Positions 13,449 through 24,398 of a stretch of DNA of 64,000 nt are shown here, piece after piece. How positions within the stretch are numbered: position 1 is the first letter of the stretch; the number at the start of each line of letters is the position of its first letter. The stretch spans positions 144,036,275-144,100,274 of the forward strand of contig OY992537.1 of the NCBI GenBank assembly GCA_963921195.1, read 5' to 3'. The position numbers were made by a program, and so were the translations under genes. Origin of the DNA: Pegoplata infirma (taxonomy: Eukaryota > Arthropoda > Insecta > Diptera > Anthomyiidae). The notes under the pieces were generated by a model. The model searched no databases. It was not told where the DNA came from and was given only the letters and a program-made list of their open reading frames with translations.

Positions 13449-15540
13449 ATGTAAACGGTGTAAACACGATACAGGTCGCAATTTTTAATCAATTGACTTG
13501 AAATTTGAAACTTAGGCCTCTTTTGCCCCAAGGACGAAGTCTATTGAATCGGTCCATATTTAGACCTAGCCCCCATACAAAGGTCCCCTTTAGTTTTGAC
13601 TCAAATGACTCTAATAACCGCATTATAATATGTATCGTTTCAAAATTTGGCAGGGAATAATGTTTCATCCACACAAATCATCATTCCGATTTTTAAAGAA
13701 ATCGGACCAGTTCTTCTTGTAGCCCCCATACAAACCACCTTCCCGATTTTCACATAAATCTCTCAAATTTCATGAAAATAGAAAATATTTAATAAAAATG
13801 TTGTTTGTGTATGTTTAACGCGTACTTAAATAACCTTATCAAATCTAATAATCATCGGACCAGTTATGGACTTAGGCCCCTTGCCCGATTATTCGCCCGA
13901 TATTCAGTTGAAGCGGTTTAGTGTCAACAAATAGAAGCCTATTTCACTCAAATTTGATTTGTGAGTGTTTTTTACACTTATTAAAGACTAGCTCGCCCGC
14001 CGGAACTTCGTTACCGGTTATGTTAAATACCGGACAATAGAAGGATCAGGATTACTCTACCGATTTCAAAAAATTACTCATATGTAGTCTTTGTTTTATT
14101 CAATTGTGGACGTTTAAGTCTTTCATAAAATAATATTTCATTGAATAACTTTAACAATAAAATTCGAATAATTTCGGATGTACGTTGTCATGGACGTTCC
14201 GGTGAAACAGATTTTGACAATTTTCGAGCCCTTATATCGGGATTTTGGATCTTGAGTAAATAAATATTTCAGTGAAAAAAGAAATTGGAATAAAAAAAAT
14301 GTTGGGTAAAAAAACATATAGAAAAAAGTTTAATACGAAAAATTTTAGTAAAAAGTATCATTCAATATTGTTCCCCGCTCTATTCCATTTCGTTCCCCGG
14401 TCTACTCCATTTCATTTCCAATTCAATCTCCAGCAAGTTTCATTCCTCTCCATATATGTATATATGCGTTACAGAAATAAAAAGTGCTAATGTGTTTATC
14501 TTATAGATATAAAAATACAATTTTACACCACTTGTACCAATTTAGGTACCCCTTTTTACCATGTCCATCTCTTGGGTGTTATTTCGGATGAAGGATACTG
14601 CACGTCAAGTTTTGAGTTTCCAACTTAAAATTAAATTTTCTAAAAACCTTTTTTCCTGAACCGTTATTTCAAGAAATATAAGAAGTACCAACCTTACACT
14701 TTTTTATGCCCTTTACGACTCTTAGAAACAGAATTTCCAGAAAGTACTTTTTCCAAAATATTTTTTCAATAAGGAATACAGCATGCAATTTTTCACTGCC
14801 TAGGATCATTATTTCAAGAAGTATAAAAAGTATAAAAAACATTTTTCTATACCTCTAGAAACGGAATCTTTTAAAAATACTTTAGCATAGCAGATTATTT
14901 TTTTTTTACCGAAGGACCCCACATTCCAAAATTCAAGCTTCTAAGACCATTATTATATGAACAAAAAAAATTAGTACCAAAATTACGCCCCCCGTTAGAA
15001 ACGGAATTTCCAAAAAGTACTTTTTCCAGGATCCTACATTACAAATAGCAATTATCTAGGAGTATTATTTCAGCAAATATTAAAAGTACAAAAAGTATAC
15101 TTTTTAATCCCGTTAAGAAACGAAATTTCCAAAAAGTACTTTTCCCAAAATTTTGGTTTCCACCGAAGGATTTTACATCCAAAATTTTAAGTTTACCATT
15201 ACGTCAGAAAATTTATTTAGCCATTTTACCCTACTAAGAAGCGGAATTTCCCAAAAGTATTTTTTCCAGAATGTTTCCCCCCCCCCCCCCCCCCGAATGA
15301 ACCACATTACAAATTTCAAGATTCTAGGGCCACTACTTCAGGAAATAAGAACGTACCTAAAGTTTAAATATTTACCCGTTCCACCCCCTAAGAAAAGAAA
15401 ATTTTAAAAATTACTTTTTCCAGAATTTGCATTCACTTAAGGATCCTACATTCCAAATATCAAGTTTCTATGATCATTATTTCAGGATATATAAAAAGTG
15501 CCATTAGTACTATTTTCACCCCTGAAGAAAAGGAATTTTC

Positions 15541-16135
15541 AAAAAGTACTTTTTATAAAAGGTACTTTTTTTAGGTACTTTTACTAAAAGGTACTTTTTA
15601 TAAAAGGTACTTTTTATAAAAGGTACTTTTTGTAAAAGGTACTTTTTATAAAAGATACTTTTTATAAGAGGTACTTTTTATAAAAGGTACTTTTTATAAA
15701 AGGTACTTTTTATAAGGTACTTTTTATAAAAGGTACTTTTTAAAAAAGGTACTTTTTAAAAAAGGTACTTTTCATTAAAGGTACTTTTTATAAAAGGTAC
15801 TTTTTATAAAAGGTACTTTTTATAAAAGGTACTTTTTATAAAAGGTACTTTTTATAAAAGCTACTTTTTATAAAAGGCACTTTTTATAAAAGGTACTTTT
15901 TATAAAAGGTACTATTTATAAAAGGTACTTTTTATAAAAGGTACTTTTTATAAAAGGTACTTTTTATAAAAGGTACTTTTTACAAAAGGTACTTTTTCTA
16001 TAAAAGGTACTTTTTACAAAAGGTACTTTTTATAAAGGTACTTTTTACAAAAGGTACTTTTTATAAAAGGTACTTTTTACAAAAGGTACTTTTTATAAAA
16101 GGTACTTTTTACAAAAGGTACTTTTTATAAAAGGT
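15541..16135 (+). repeat. 16-bp satellite, unit GGTACTTTTTATAAAA, about 37 copies
   Basis: Nearly uninterrupted tandem repetition of GGTACTTTTTATAAAA, with occasional variants TACAAAA, AAAAAAA and single-base indels. The unit looks amplified from the AAAAGTACTTTTT motif that ends each surrounding longer repeat. Non-coding. Confidence 0.97.
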
Positions 16136-16429
16136 TCCCCCTAAGAAACGCATTTTCCAAAAAGTACTTTTTCCAAAATGTTTTTTTCACCGAAGGATCC
16201 TACATTTCAAATTTCAAGTTTCTATGACCATAATTTTAAGAAATAAAAAAAGTACCATAAAGTACACTTTTTACCGATTTTATCCCCCTTAGAATCAAAA
16301 TTTTCAAAAAGTACCATTTCCATTTGTTTTTTTAGCAAAGGATCCTATATTCCAAATTTCAAGTTTGTATGACCATTATTTCAGTAAATAAAAAAAAGTA
16401 CCAAAAGTACACTTTTTACCCATTTTACA

Positions 16430-17530
16430 CCCGTAGTCAGCGTTGGCCAAAAACCCAGCCTTAGTGGATCTTTTTCTCGGGAGGTGAACCTACATTGCAA
16501 ATTTCAAGTTTCTAGGACTATTGTTTAAGGAAATATAAAAGGTACCAAGAGTACAGTTTTTTACCCCCATAGAATCAACATTGGCAAAAATCCAACCTTA
16601 GGGGACCTTTAATCCGTGAGGTAAACTTACAGTCCACATTTCAAGTCTCTAAGACCATTATTTAAGGAAATATAAAAGGTACCAAAACTACACTTTTTTA
16701 CCCATTTTACCCCTTTAGAATCAACATTGGCAAAAACCCAGCCCCAGTGAACATATTTTCCGGGAGGTGAATCTACATTCCAAATTTCAAGTTTCTAGGA
16801 CTATTATTTAAGGAAATATAAAAAGTACCAAAAGTACAGTTTTTTACCCTTTTTACCCCCTTAGAATCAACATTGGCAAAACTTCAGCCTTAGTGGATCT
16901 ATATTCCGGGAGGTGAACCTACATTCCAAATTTTAAGTTTCTAGGACCATTATTTAAGGAAATATAAAAGGTACCAAAAGTACAGTTTTTTACCCTTTTT
17001 ACCCCCTTTGAATCAACATTGGCAAAAATCCAGTTTTAGGGGATCTTTTTTCCGTGAGGTGAACATACAGTCCAAATTTCAAGTCTCTATGACCATTATT
17101 TCAGGAGATATAAAAAAGTACCAAAAGTACAGTTTTTTACCCTTTTTACCCCCTTAGAATCAACACTGGCAAAAATCCGGCCTTACCGGATCTATATTCC
17201 AGGATGTGAACATACAGTCCAAATTTCAAGTCTCTGTGACCATTATTTCATGTGATATAAAAAGTACCAAAAGTACAGTTTTTTACCCTTTTTACCCCCT
17301 TAGAATCAACATTGGCAAAAGTCCAGCCTTAGTGGATCTATGTTCCGGGAGGTGAACATACAGTCCAAATTTCAAGTCTCTATGACCATTATTTCGGGAG
17401 ATATAAAAAGTACCAAAAGTACAGTTTTTTACCCTTTTTACCCCCTTAGAATCAACACTGGCAAAAATCCAGCCTTAGTGGATCTATATTCCGGGAGGTG
17501 AATCTACAGTCCAAATTTCAAGTCTCTAGC
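16430..17530 (+). repeat. 146-bp tandem array, about 7.5 copies
   Basis: Repeats of a unit containing AATCAACATTGGCAAAAATC, AGCCTTAGTGGATC, TCCGGGAGGTGAAC, TCCAAATTTCAAGTCTCT, ATGACCATTATTTCAGG and TACCAAAAGTACAGTTTTTT. The AATCAAC cores fall at about 16566, 16713, 16859, 17005, 17151, 17298 and 17443. This gives a regular period of 145-147 bp. Older, more diverged units extend back to about 14530. Confidence 0.9.
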
Positions 17531-17560
17531 TTCAGCGGTTTGGGCTGGGCGATGATGAAT

Positions 17561-17592
17561 CAGTCAGTCAGTCAGTCACTCACTCACTCACC
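17561..17592 (+). repeat. (CAGT)n(CACT)n microsatellite
   Basis: A CAGT run followed by a CACT run directly before the TATATATAGAC end of the 13989-17613 element. Confidence 0.9.
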
Positions 17593-17613
17593 CAACTCTT
17601 TTATATATATAGA

Positions 17614-19022
17614 CTAGCTATACCCGGTCCGCGTTGCTGGCCCAAAGAAAAGACGGTTTTATGTTGCATCTTAGTTTAAATATAGTGTCGGACAAAATTA
17701 AAGCACGGTTCCACCCTCGGATAGCACTATCTATAGAGAAATCGCAACAAAATCGGTTCAGCCGTTTTTGCGTGATTTCGAAACAGACAGACATAACGTT
17801 TAGTATAGTACAAATGGGCTTGTCATTTAACGCATTTTTATCGAATCGTGATAGTCTAAAGTTCCATGCTGAATCCCCGATTAGTACTATCTGTGCTGCA
17901 AATTTCATTGACATCAGTTTTGCCGTTTTTGTGTGATTGCGAAAGAGGAGGAAATAACTTTTTATTTATGAAAAACGGGAGTGACATTTTATACCTTTCT
18001 GCCTAACCGCGCTCTACATATAACCTACAGTTCCCGCTCGGTTAGTTCAATCAGTAGTGACAGATTCGGCTTATCCGTTTTTGCGTGATTTTAAAACAGG
18101 CAGATATAACGTTCAGTATAAAAGAAAGGGGCGTGGCAATTTACGCCTCTTTGTTCAATCGTGGTCAGTATAGTACAAAGGGCGTTGTAATTTTGATCCC
18201 TTTTTCCAATAACGATCTTATATGGCCTACATATGCACTGGTTAGCACTGTATGTAGTGAAAATGTCAAGAGAATCGGTTCAGCTGTTTTTGCGTGATTG
18301 CGAAACAGGCAGACAACGTCCAGTATAGTACAAAGGGGCGTGGCATTTTACGCCCCTTTTCCAATCGTAGTATAAAATGGAATATAGTTCCGCACTCGGT
18401 TAACACTATCAGTGCTGAAAATTTAATTAAAATTGAATAAACAGATTTTGCGTTATTGCGGAGTATGCAGAAATAACATTTAATTCAATACAAAGGGGCA
18501 TGGCATTTTACGCCCATTTGTCCGATCACGCTCTAATTTAACACATAGTCAGTACTTGGTTATTACTATCGTTGGTTTAAATTTCATCAAAATCGGTCCA
18601 TCCGTTTTTTATATATAGATGGCGTTAGTGGTGCAATGTAAAAATTCGATTTTGCCCACCCCTCCGCCTACAGACAAAAAAGCATGGCATTTTACACCCA
18701 TTTGCCCGATCACACTCTAATTTGGCATATAGTTAGTACTCGGTTAGTACTATCTTTGGTTTAAATTTCAACAAAATCGGTCAATCCGTTTTTAATATAT
18801 AGATGTCATTAGTGGTGCAATGTAAAAATTCGATTTTGCCACGCCCCTCCGCCCACATGCAAAAAATCAAAAATCTGACCGCACAGTGTTACTCCCTAGG
18901 CTATTCTAAATATTCCCTGAAAATTTCATCAAGATCGGTCCAGCCGTTTTCGAGTCCATACGGAACATACATACATACATACATACCCACATACATACAC
19001 ACATCCATTTTTATATATATAG
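17614..19022 (+). mobile_element. TAGCT...TATATATAGAT element with 160-bp units
   Basis: Begins TAGCTATACCCGGTCCGCGT and ends CATTTTTATATATATAGAT. The interior holds six to seven copies of the same GGGGCGTGGCATTTTACGCC / AAATCGGTTCAGCCGTTTTT unit as at 11824-13100. Towards the end are two copies of a shorter unit (GTGGTGCAATGTAAAAATTC) each preceded by ATATATAGATG. The open frames in it, for example at 17634-17936 on both strands, are by-products of the repeat and not genes. Confidence 0.65.
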
Positions 19023-19130
19023 ATTTGACAAAATATAGATCTAATCGGTCCATCGGACCCATTTTTCGGGAAACTCTGTTGTAGGGTATTATATGGTCGG
19101 TATTGACCGACAATAATTTTCTTACTTGTT

Positions 19131-19626
19131 TATATTTAGTGTGTTTTTTGCGTGTTTGGATTAAGATTTAGCGAACAAAATAAATCCACCTTGGTAGTTG
19201 GATTAATTTTCGATTTATAAGGGTTGTTGTCAACACTAATGAATTTGCTACTAAAGTTTACAACGCAGCATGTTTAGTACTTAATTTAGAACTAAGAATG
19301 AGAGAGAATAAAGAAAACAAACAAAAAAACATATGACGCTGTCTAACACCGTACGGGAAATTTTAACAAGTTTATTATTTTTTTGTTAAAAAAATGTTTT
19401 GTATAAATGTTATTATTCATTTTAAAGTTTTTTTGTGTAAAATATAAATAAAATTTCCAATAACAACAACTTATTAGTGACATTAATATGTTTGTTTAAA
19501 TGAAGGGTGTGTTAAATGTCGTATACATTTACGTAGTCAACAGAATATAAACAAGCGCCGTCTGGTTTGTGTCACATGAACTAAAAATATGGATTAAGAT
19601 AGTAATCCAAAAGCGCAAAAAACAAG
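19131..19626. other. Non-coding spacer, possible small insertion
   Basis: No recognisable coding sequence. It separates two adjoining parts of LINE-P, so it is probably insertion or drifted sequence. A TTTTTTGCG(C/T)(G/T)TTTGGATTA phrase occurs near both ends (about 19145 and 19600), suggesting a degenerate duplication around an inserted piece. Confidence 0.4.
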
Positions 19627-19789
19627 CCTATTATTAATATAATTGTTGTATAATGATTTATTTAGTAGATTATATTCAGCTCGACAGATAGAATAATTAC
19701 CAAAATCAATGAGCGAATAAGATTCTTTATATTTTTTGTAAAGTTTGTTCTTTTTATTTTTTATTTTTGAAAGTTGCTTGGAGCTCCAT
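19627..19789 (-). pseudogene. LINE-P ORF2 fragment after the endonuclease
   Basis: Reads SSKQLSKIKNKKNKLYKKYK and then EYNLLNKSLYNNYINN. This is the basic linker (PWxxxxLxxLKNxKNKAWKK type) that follows the endonuclease in CR1/Jockey LINEs. It continues the GPPW of the 20742-20950 segment once the 19790-20741 element is removed. It then breaks off in spacer before the HNPKCFYSF piece at 13129-13244. Confidence 0.75.
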
Positions 19790-20741
19790 TAGGGTTGCCA
19801 GACGGGCTTGATTTGGCTTGATTGTCAAGCTTTTTTAGTACGTGTCAAGAATCAAGCCAAAATGTCATTTGTCAAGCTAAAATGAAATTTTAGATCATCC
19901 CACTAAATTATCAAGAAAAATCAAGAATAATTTATTTTAAAAGATAATCAATAATAAGCGAGAAGAGTACTTTATGGAACTGATTTTCCTATATCATTGC
20001 AGTTGCTCGATAAATTTGGGCAGTGCCACTTTTACCAAAAATTTGGGCGGTGCCACTTTTACCAAAATGAATCCTTTTAGCATTCTATAAAAAGTATATT
20101 TCTAAAACGGCACTAAAAATGTCAATAACAGCAAAAAAAGCTTTAAAATTTACTCTAAAATTAGCCGATTCCAATTCCAAAAAACTTTCAGAACGCATTC
20201 CAAATTTGCTAAAATCAATAAACTTTTTTGCTAATTTTTTCTACAACAGCGATTAATTTTATTTTCAAGCCCCGTTTTTTTTATCTAAGTCCCACGAAAT
20301 TTGTTTTTAAACTTTTTTAATTGCGTTTTGGATTATACAAATTCATTAAACACGGTCACCACATTTTCTCACTAAATTTAAAGTTTTTTTTTTTAAATTA
20401 CCGATTTTTGATTACAAGAATTTTTTATCGCACTGATCACAAATGCTTTAAAAAAATATAAGTTTTTTCCGAAATTTTTTTTCCGTTTCATAAAAATTGG
20501 TTTAGGGAAAATATTAAAATTTTTCCAAGTCCCGACACTTTTTTTGTTAAGCCTTCGAAGCCTGGTAGTCATTTTTTTTGCATTTGGGGTGTAAGAAAAA
20601 TTAAAAAAATATTATTACCTTCAGTCTCAAATTCACTAAAATTCTCAAATTTAAAAAAATACCTTTTTTTAAATACTAAAATTTTAGATGTCAAGAAAAA
20701 TCAAGCTTTTTTTCTAAATGTCAAGCTTTTTACCATTTTCG
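19790..20741. mobile_element. hAT-like element with CAAGCTT/TCAAGCC motifs, in LINE-P
   Basis: Starts TAGGGTTGCCAGACGGGCTT and interrupts LINE-P between codons for GPPW and SSKQLS. The flanks AGCTCCAT (19782-19789) and ATCTCCAT (20742-20749) match at seven of eight bases, compatible with a decayed hAT duplication. Both subterminal regions are rich in GTCAAGCTTTTT and ATCAAGCC. The right terminal repeat is poorly preserved. No transposase seen. Confidence 0.6.
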
Positions 20742-20950
20742 ATCTCCATGGAGGACCATGGAGGACCAGAATGATTGAAGACTACATTTTTCGGCACGCA
20801 TTTATCCATAATTGCAAACATTGTTTTATAAAAGTTGTCGATCATTAAATCAATATTCGGGGGGCCGGTATCAAACGTATATAGCACGCCTGGCCAGTTT
20901 GTGTTTTTAATTAGATTATTTAGCTTGCGATAGTTTGATTTCTTAAAACA
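20742..20950 (-). pseudogene. LINE-P ORF2 fragment, end of endonuclease region
   Basis: An uninterrupted frame reading leftward gives FKKSNYRKLNNLIKNTNW, then FDTGPPNIDLMIDNFY and DKCVPKN followed by GPPW. This is the region directly downstream of the endonuclease domain in CR1/Jockey-type ORF2 proteins. The catalytic part of the endonuclease, expected between this and the 21040-21190 piece, is missing. Confidence 0.75.
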
Positions 20951-21039
20951 TCATTAAATCAAAACAACCCGCAAAATTAAACGAAAAATAAAAGGTAAAC
21001 AAAACTTCCAGCTTTCCCAGATACCATTTGTAAAACTAA

Positions 21040-21484
21040 CACCACCTTTAAACGTCAAAACGAATTGACTCTTGCATAGTCTTTACATATTTAAGTCTTT
21101 GATTAAAATCAAAGCTTTCAGTAAATAATTTAGATAGTTTAGTATTTAAACCTCGAACATTTTGGTAAATTATGTATAGTTGGTTATCGGATAGCTTATT
21201 TAATTTTTTGAATTTGATGAATTTGTTGGCGGCAGTTGAACAATATTTTTTCGTAATTTACGAGGATTTTCTTTATACGCACGTACTATCGTGTTATCAG
21301 GCCAAAAGCTGGAATTAACAAAATGTTCATAAAGAACATCAGGAACTGTAACTTTGAAAGAGGTAATATCTCTTTGTTGAAAATATGTACATTTTTTAAT
21401 TAAGATGGCCGGATCAGCTTTAATTTTTTTTTGTAATAAAATTATAGATCTGATCCTCGGATGTATCATGTGCGAATCGAGAAA
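21040..21484 (-). pseudogene. LINE-P end of ORF1 and start of ORF2
   Basis: The right part, in two frames joined at an A run near 21430, gives FAHDTSEDQIYNFI and then DITSFKVTVPDVLYEHF, FWPDNTIVRAY and a stop at 21200. This is the conserved C-terminal domain seen in many LINE ORF1 proteins that also carry a PHD-like finger. Directly after it a second frame reads NQLYIIYQNVRGLNTK, the usual opening of an apurinic-like endonuclease in ORF2. The right edge joins in frame to the ORF1 piece at 27905-28502 after the Jockey insertion is removed (FISR joins FAHD). Confidence 0.8.
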
Positions 21485-21485
21485 T
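21475..21485. repeat. Target duplication of the Jockey element, 3' side
   Basis: AATCGAGAAAT, identical to 27905-27915. It lies directly after the poly(A) of the Jockey copy. Confidence 0.93.
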
Positions 21486-21630
21486 TTTTTATTTTTTTAA
21501 CTTTTAATTTGTTTATTGGATCTTTCTTAGTAGAAAATAACAATAAGTAATAAAATCTTAAAAACTATTTTTGATTTATGATTCTATTGCCAGTGCAATA
21601 GAAGACCATATTGAGAACATTAAACATATT

Positions 21631-24280
21631 TTAGCTTTGTGCTATGGCCAAGGTGTCTACCCTCTTTAGCCGTGAGTGGCCTCTAAACGAGAGTATGTTC
21701 TGTGCTAGGGGATTAGGGTGAGATGCTAGTTTGGATATATATTTAGAACAATATTTTTCTATTTCATCGCGAAGTGACGGGATATTGAGGTCTTTATGTA
21801 TGTTGTCGTTACGAATGAACCAGGGGTCGCCTGTTATGTACCTTAATATTTTAGACTGTCTTCTTTGTAACTTTGCAATATTGGAAGTGGATGCTGTTCC
21901 CCATAGTTGGATTCCATAGGTCCATATTGGCTTGAGAATGGTTTTGTAGAGTAGAGTTTTGCATTCTAAACTAAGCGAAGATGAGGAGTTTAGAAGCCAT
22001 CCAAGTTGGGCAGTTTTGAGTTTTAAGTTGCGTTGTTTTCGAGTCAATATGTTTGGACCATGTGAGACGGCGATCAAGGTGAATTCCTAGGTATTTAATA
22101 TGGAGTTTTTCAGGTATTCTGGTGTTATTTATTGTAACTGTGGGGCAGTTTTCTCTTCGCAGTGTAAAAGTCACATGTGCACACTTAGCTGGATTAACTT
22201 TTATCTTCCATTTGTTAAGCCATGATTCCAGCTCATGTATATGAGACTGTAGGTTGGAGGAGGCAATTTTAGGATCTTTGTGAGTGCTTATAAATGCTGT
22301 ATCGTCTGCAAAAGTTGAGGTATGAATTTGAGAATTTGTTGGCATATCTGGTGTATAAAGAATATACATCATGGGACCAAGTATACTGCCTTGAGGAACC
22401 CCAGCTGAGATATTTCGAGAGCTTGTAGTGTAGCTTTTATATTTGACTACAAATGATCTGTCTGTCAGGTAACTTTGGAGTAATCTATGGGTATTTTGCG
22501 GTAAGGATTGAACTATTTTATATATAAGCCCTTTGTGCCAGACTTTATCAAAGGCCTGTGAGATGTCAATAAATAATGAAGAGCAGTAAAGTTTTTCTTC
22601 AAATGCCTTTCTAATTTGAGTCACGATACGATGTACTTGTTCAATGGTGTTATGGTCCTTACGAAATCCGAACTGATGTGCGGGAATTAATTGTTGGTCA
22701 TTAAGGTATGGTGTCAGTGCCTGCAGGAATACTTTTTCAAACAACTTTGATAGGATGGAAAGTAAGCTGATTGGTCTATATGAGGTGACCATACTAGGAT
22801 CTTTTCCCGGTTTGGGAATCATTATAATTTCTGACGATTTCCAGGACGGAGGAAAAAAACCTATGCGTAGGCTGCCATTAAAGATGAACAGGATAAGTCG
22901 TAGTGCACTGTAAGGCAATTCGCAGATCATTTTAGATGTTATTGAGTCTATACCAGGGGATTTTTTAGTGTTGAGATTTTTTACAATTGTTGTTATATTA
23001 GAGAATCTAAGTTTCATGGGAGAAACTACTATGTCATTTATTTGAGGAATTTGTATGCCCGACATAGTGATGTTAGGTGTAAATACCTCTTCTAAATGAT
23101 CGGCAAAAGCGTTGGCTTTATCGCAGTGACTTCTCGCCCAATTTCCGTCACTAAGACGAAGAGGAGATTCGTAGGGTATGGGTCTTTTCAGCTGTTTTGT
23201 TGCTTTCCAAAGACTGTATTCCGTTTTGTCTGTTGGATCTAGGCCCTATAAATAAAGATTCAGTCATGCGTTTTTATTTTCTTCGAGTGCTTTATGTAGG
23301 GCTTTTTGGCAGATTTTAAGCTGGCTTTTCAGGATTGGAGAGCGGTGGAGTTGCCATTGTCTTCTAAAATGTCGTTTTTCTTGAACTAGATTTTGTATAT
23401 TTGATGGGCACATGTACCCTTTATTTTTAGTGGGCTTTGGGGCTGGAGTAGATACTTTAACTGCAGCAGTTATTGTTTCTGAGAAGAGCAATATTGCTGA
23501 CTGAATTTCTGCCTCAGTTTTTAGTGAGATGTTTTGTGATAAGTGTGAACTAACGTATTTTTTGTATTTTAACCAATTCGTGTTTTTGTTTGGGAGATGG
23601 TTATGGACTGAAATTGGTTCCTTATGAGACAGTGTCAGAATCGTTGGGGAGTGGACAGATGATAATTCGAACGACGATGCTATCGAAATTTGTTCACGTT
23701 TAATATTTTTTATTACTGCGAAGTCAATGAGATCGGGAATCTTATTAAGGTCTGAAGGCCAATAAGTTGGCTGACCTCCAGACAAAACGTCGAGCTGGCT
23801 GGAAGTTATAGCTTTTAGCAGCTGTCTTCCTTTGGGAGAAATGAGTCTCGATCCCCAGTGAGTGTGCTTGGCATTGTAGTCTCCTGCTGCTAAAAATTTG
23901 TTACCCAGGGTTTTGTAAAATTTTATGAAATCGAGTTCCGATATTTTGTGCTTGGGTGGACAATAAACGGCGGACACTGCCATTTTGGCTCCTACAAGGT
24001 ATATTGAAGAAGCTTGAATGTGCTCAGTTCTGTATTCTTCTAAGGGGAAGTGATTTAGTTTGTCGTGGACAATTATGGCTGATCCACCAAACGCTCTACC
24101 TGTAGGGTGTTTTGTGTCGTAGATAGAGTAGCCTTTGATTCTAAAGCAATTTCTATCTGTGAAGTGAGTTTCAGAGACTAGCCGTATATCAATACTTTGG
24201 GAATTAAGGAAATTTTCTACTTCTCTTTTGTGTTGGCTTAGGCCGTTTGCGTTCCAGTAGCATATTTTTATCTGGTTCAT
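21631..24280 (-). pseudogene. Jockey copy B ORF2: endonuclease and reverse transcriptase
   Basis: The protein would nick target DNA and reverse-transcribe the element's RNA in the nucleus. From the start at 24280: endonuclease with CYWNANGL, SETHF, AAGDYNAKH and the final catalytic motif (S-x-H) reading SSVHSPT where family members have S(S)DH, so the catalytic aspartate is replaced by valine. Then the reverse transcriptase: KSPGIDSI, SYRPISLLSILSKLFEK, HQFGFRKDHNT, FIDISQAFDKVWH, AGVPQGSILGP and FADDTAF, then YLGIHLDRRLTW and the C-terminal PIWTYGIQLWGTAS. Breaks: TGA directly after ENKNA (23264) and TAG a few codons later, both in the same frame; and one extra base in an A run near 22020 that shifts the thumb into another frame (21631-22077). 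Related to but clearly different from the Jockey copy at 29757-32330. Confidence 0.9.
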
Positions 24281-24398
24281 TTATTACCAACGAGTGCTTG
24301 TAGCAGCATGCCCTGATTTTTCAGGAGTTCTTGCATTATACCTTGCATATTGTGAATAAAACTATTGATAGTTTGGATTAGGGTCTCCATCGCTGTTT

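Larger units (their letters stand above)
13989..17613 (+). mobile_element. TAGCT...TATATATAGAC element rich in tandem arrays
   Basis: Begins TAGCTCGCCCGCCGGAACTT and ends with a CAGT/CACT microsatellite followed by CTTTTATATATATAGAC. The next element begins TAGCTATACCCGG directly after it, so two members of one structural class sit head to tail. The interior is a series of diverged repeats carrying (A)AAAAGTACTTTTT and CCAAATTTCAAGTTTCTAGG. It also includes a 16-bp satellite, a 146-bp array and a run of about 18-20 C near 15277-15294. No gene seen. Confidence 0.6.
13245..19130. mobile_element. DINE/mini-me-like composite repeat
   Basis: A block opening TTTTTATACCCTACACCACA and closing near GTTGTAGGGTATTATATGGT and TATTGACCGACAATAA. 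It interrupts LINE-P. Its first 200 bp (CTTTAAGTATACCGATTGAC, then a (GTCY)n microsatellite) reappears inverted at 40920-41085. The combination of conserved flank and (GTCY)n resembles the mini-me/DINE-1 non-autonomous elements of flies; that assignment is from memory. It contains two further TAGCT-type elements in tandem (13989-17613 and 17614-19022). No coding capacity seen. Confidence 0.55.

Noticed and set aside
13034..13531. 165-residue open frame with a DGRTDGRTDG repeat
   Set aside because: The repeat is the translated (GTCY)n microsatellite. Only the middle part (HNPKCFYSF...) is real, and it belongs to LINE-P.
15541..16135. CRISPR-like regular repeats
   Set aside because: The 16-bp unit repeats without spacers, and the window is animal DNA; it is a satellite.
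24300..24398. Separate small gene between Jockey ORF1 and ORF2
   Set aside because: The gap is the normal inter-ORF spacer of the element and has no coding signal.
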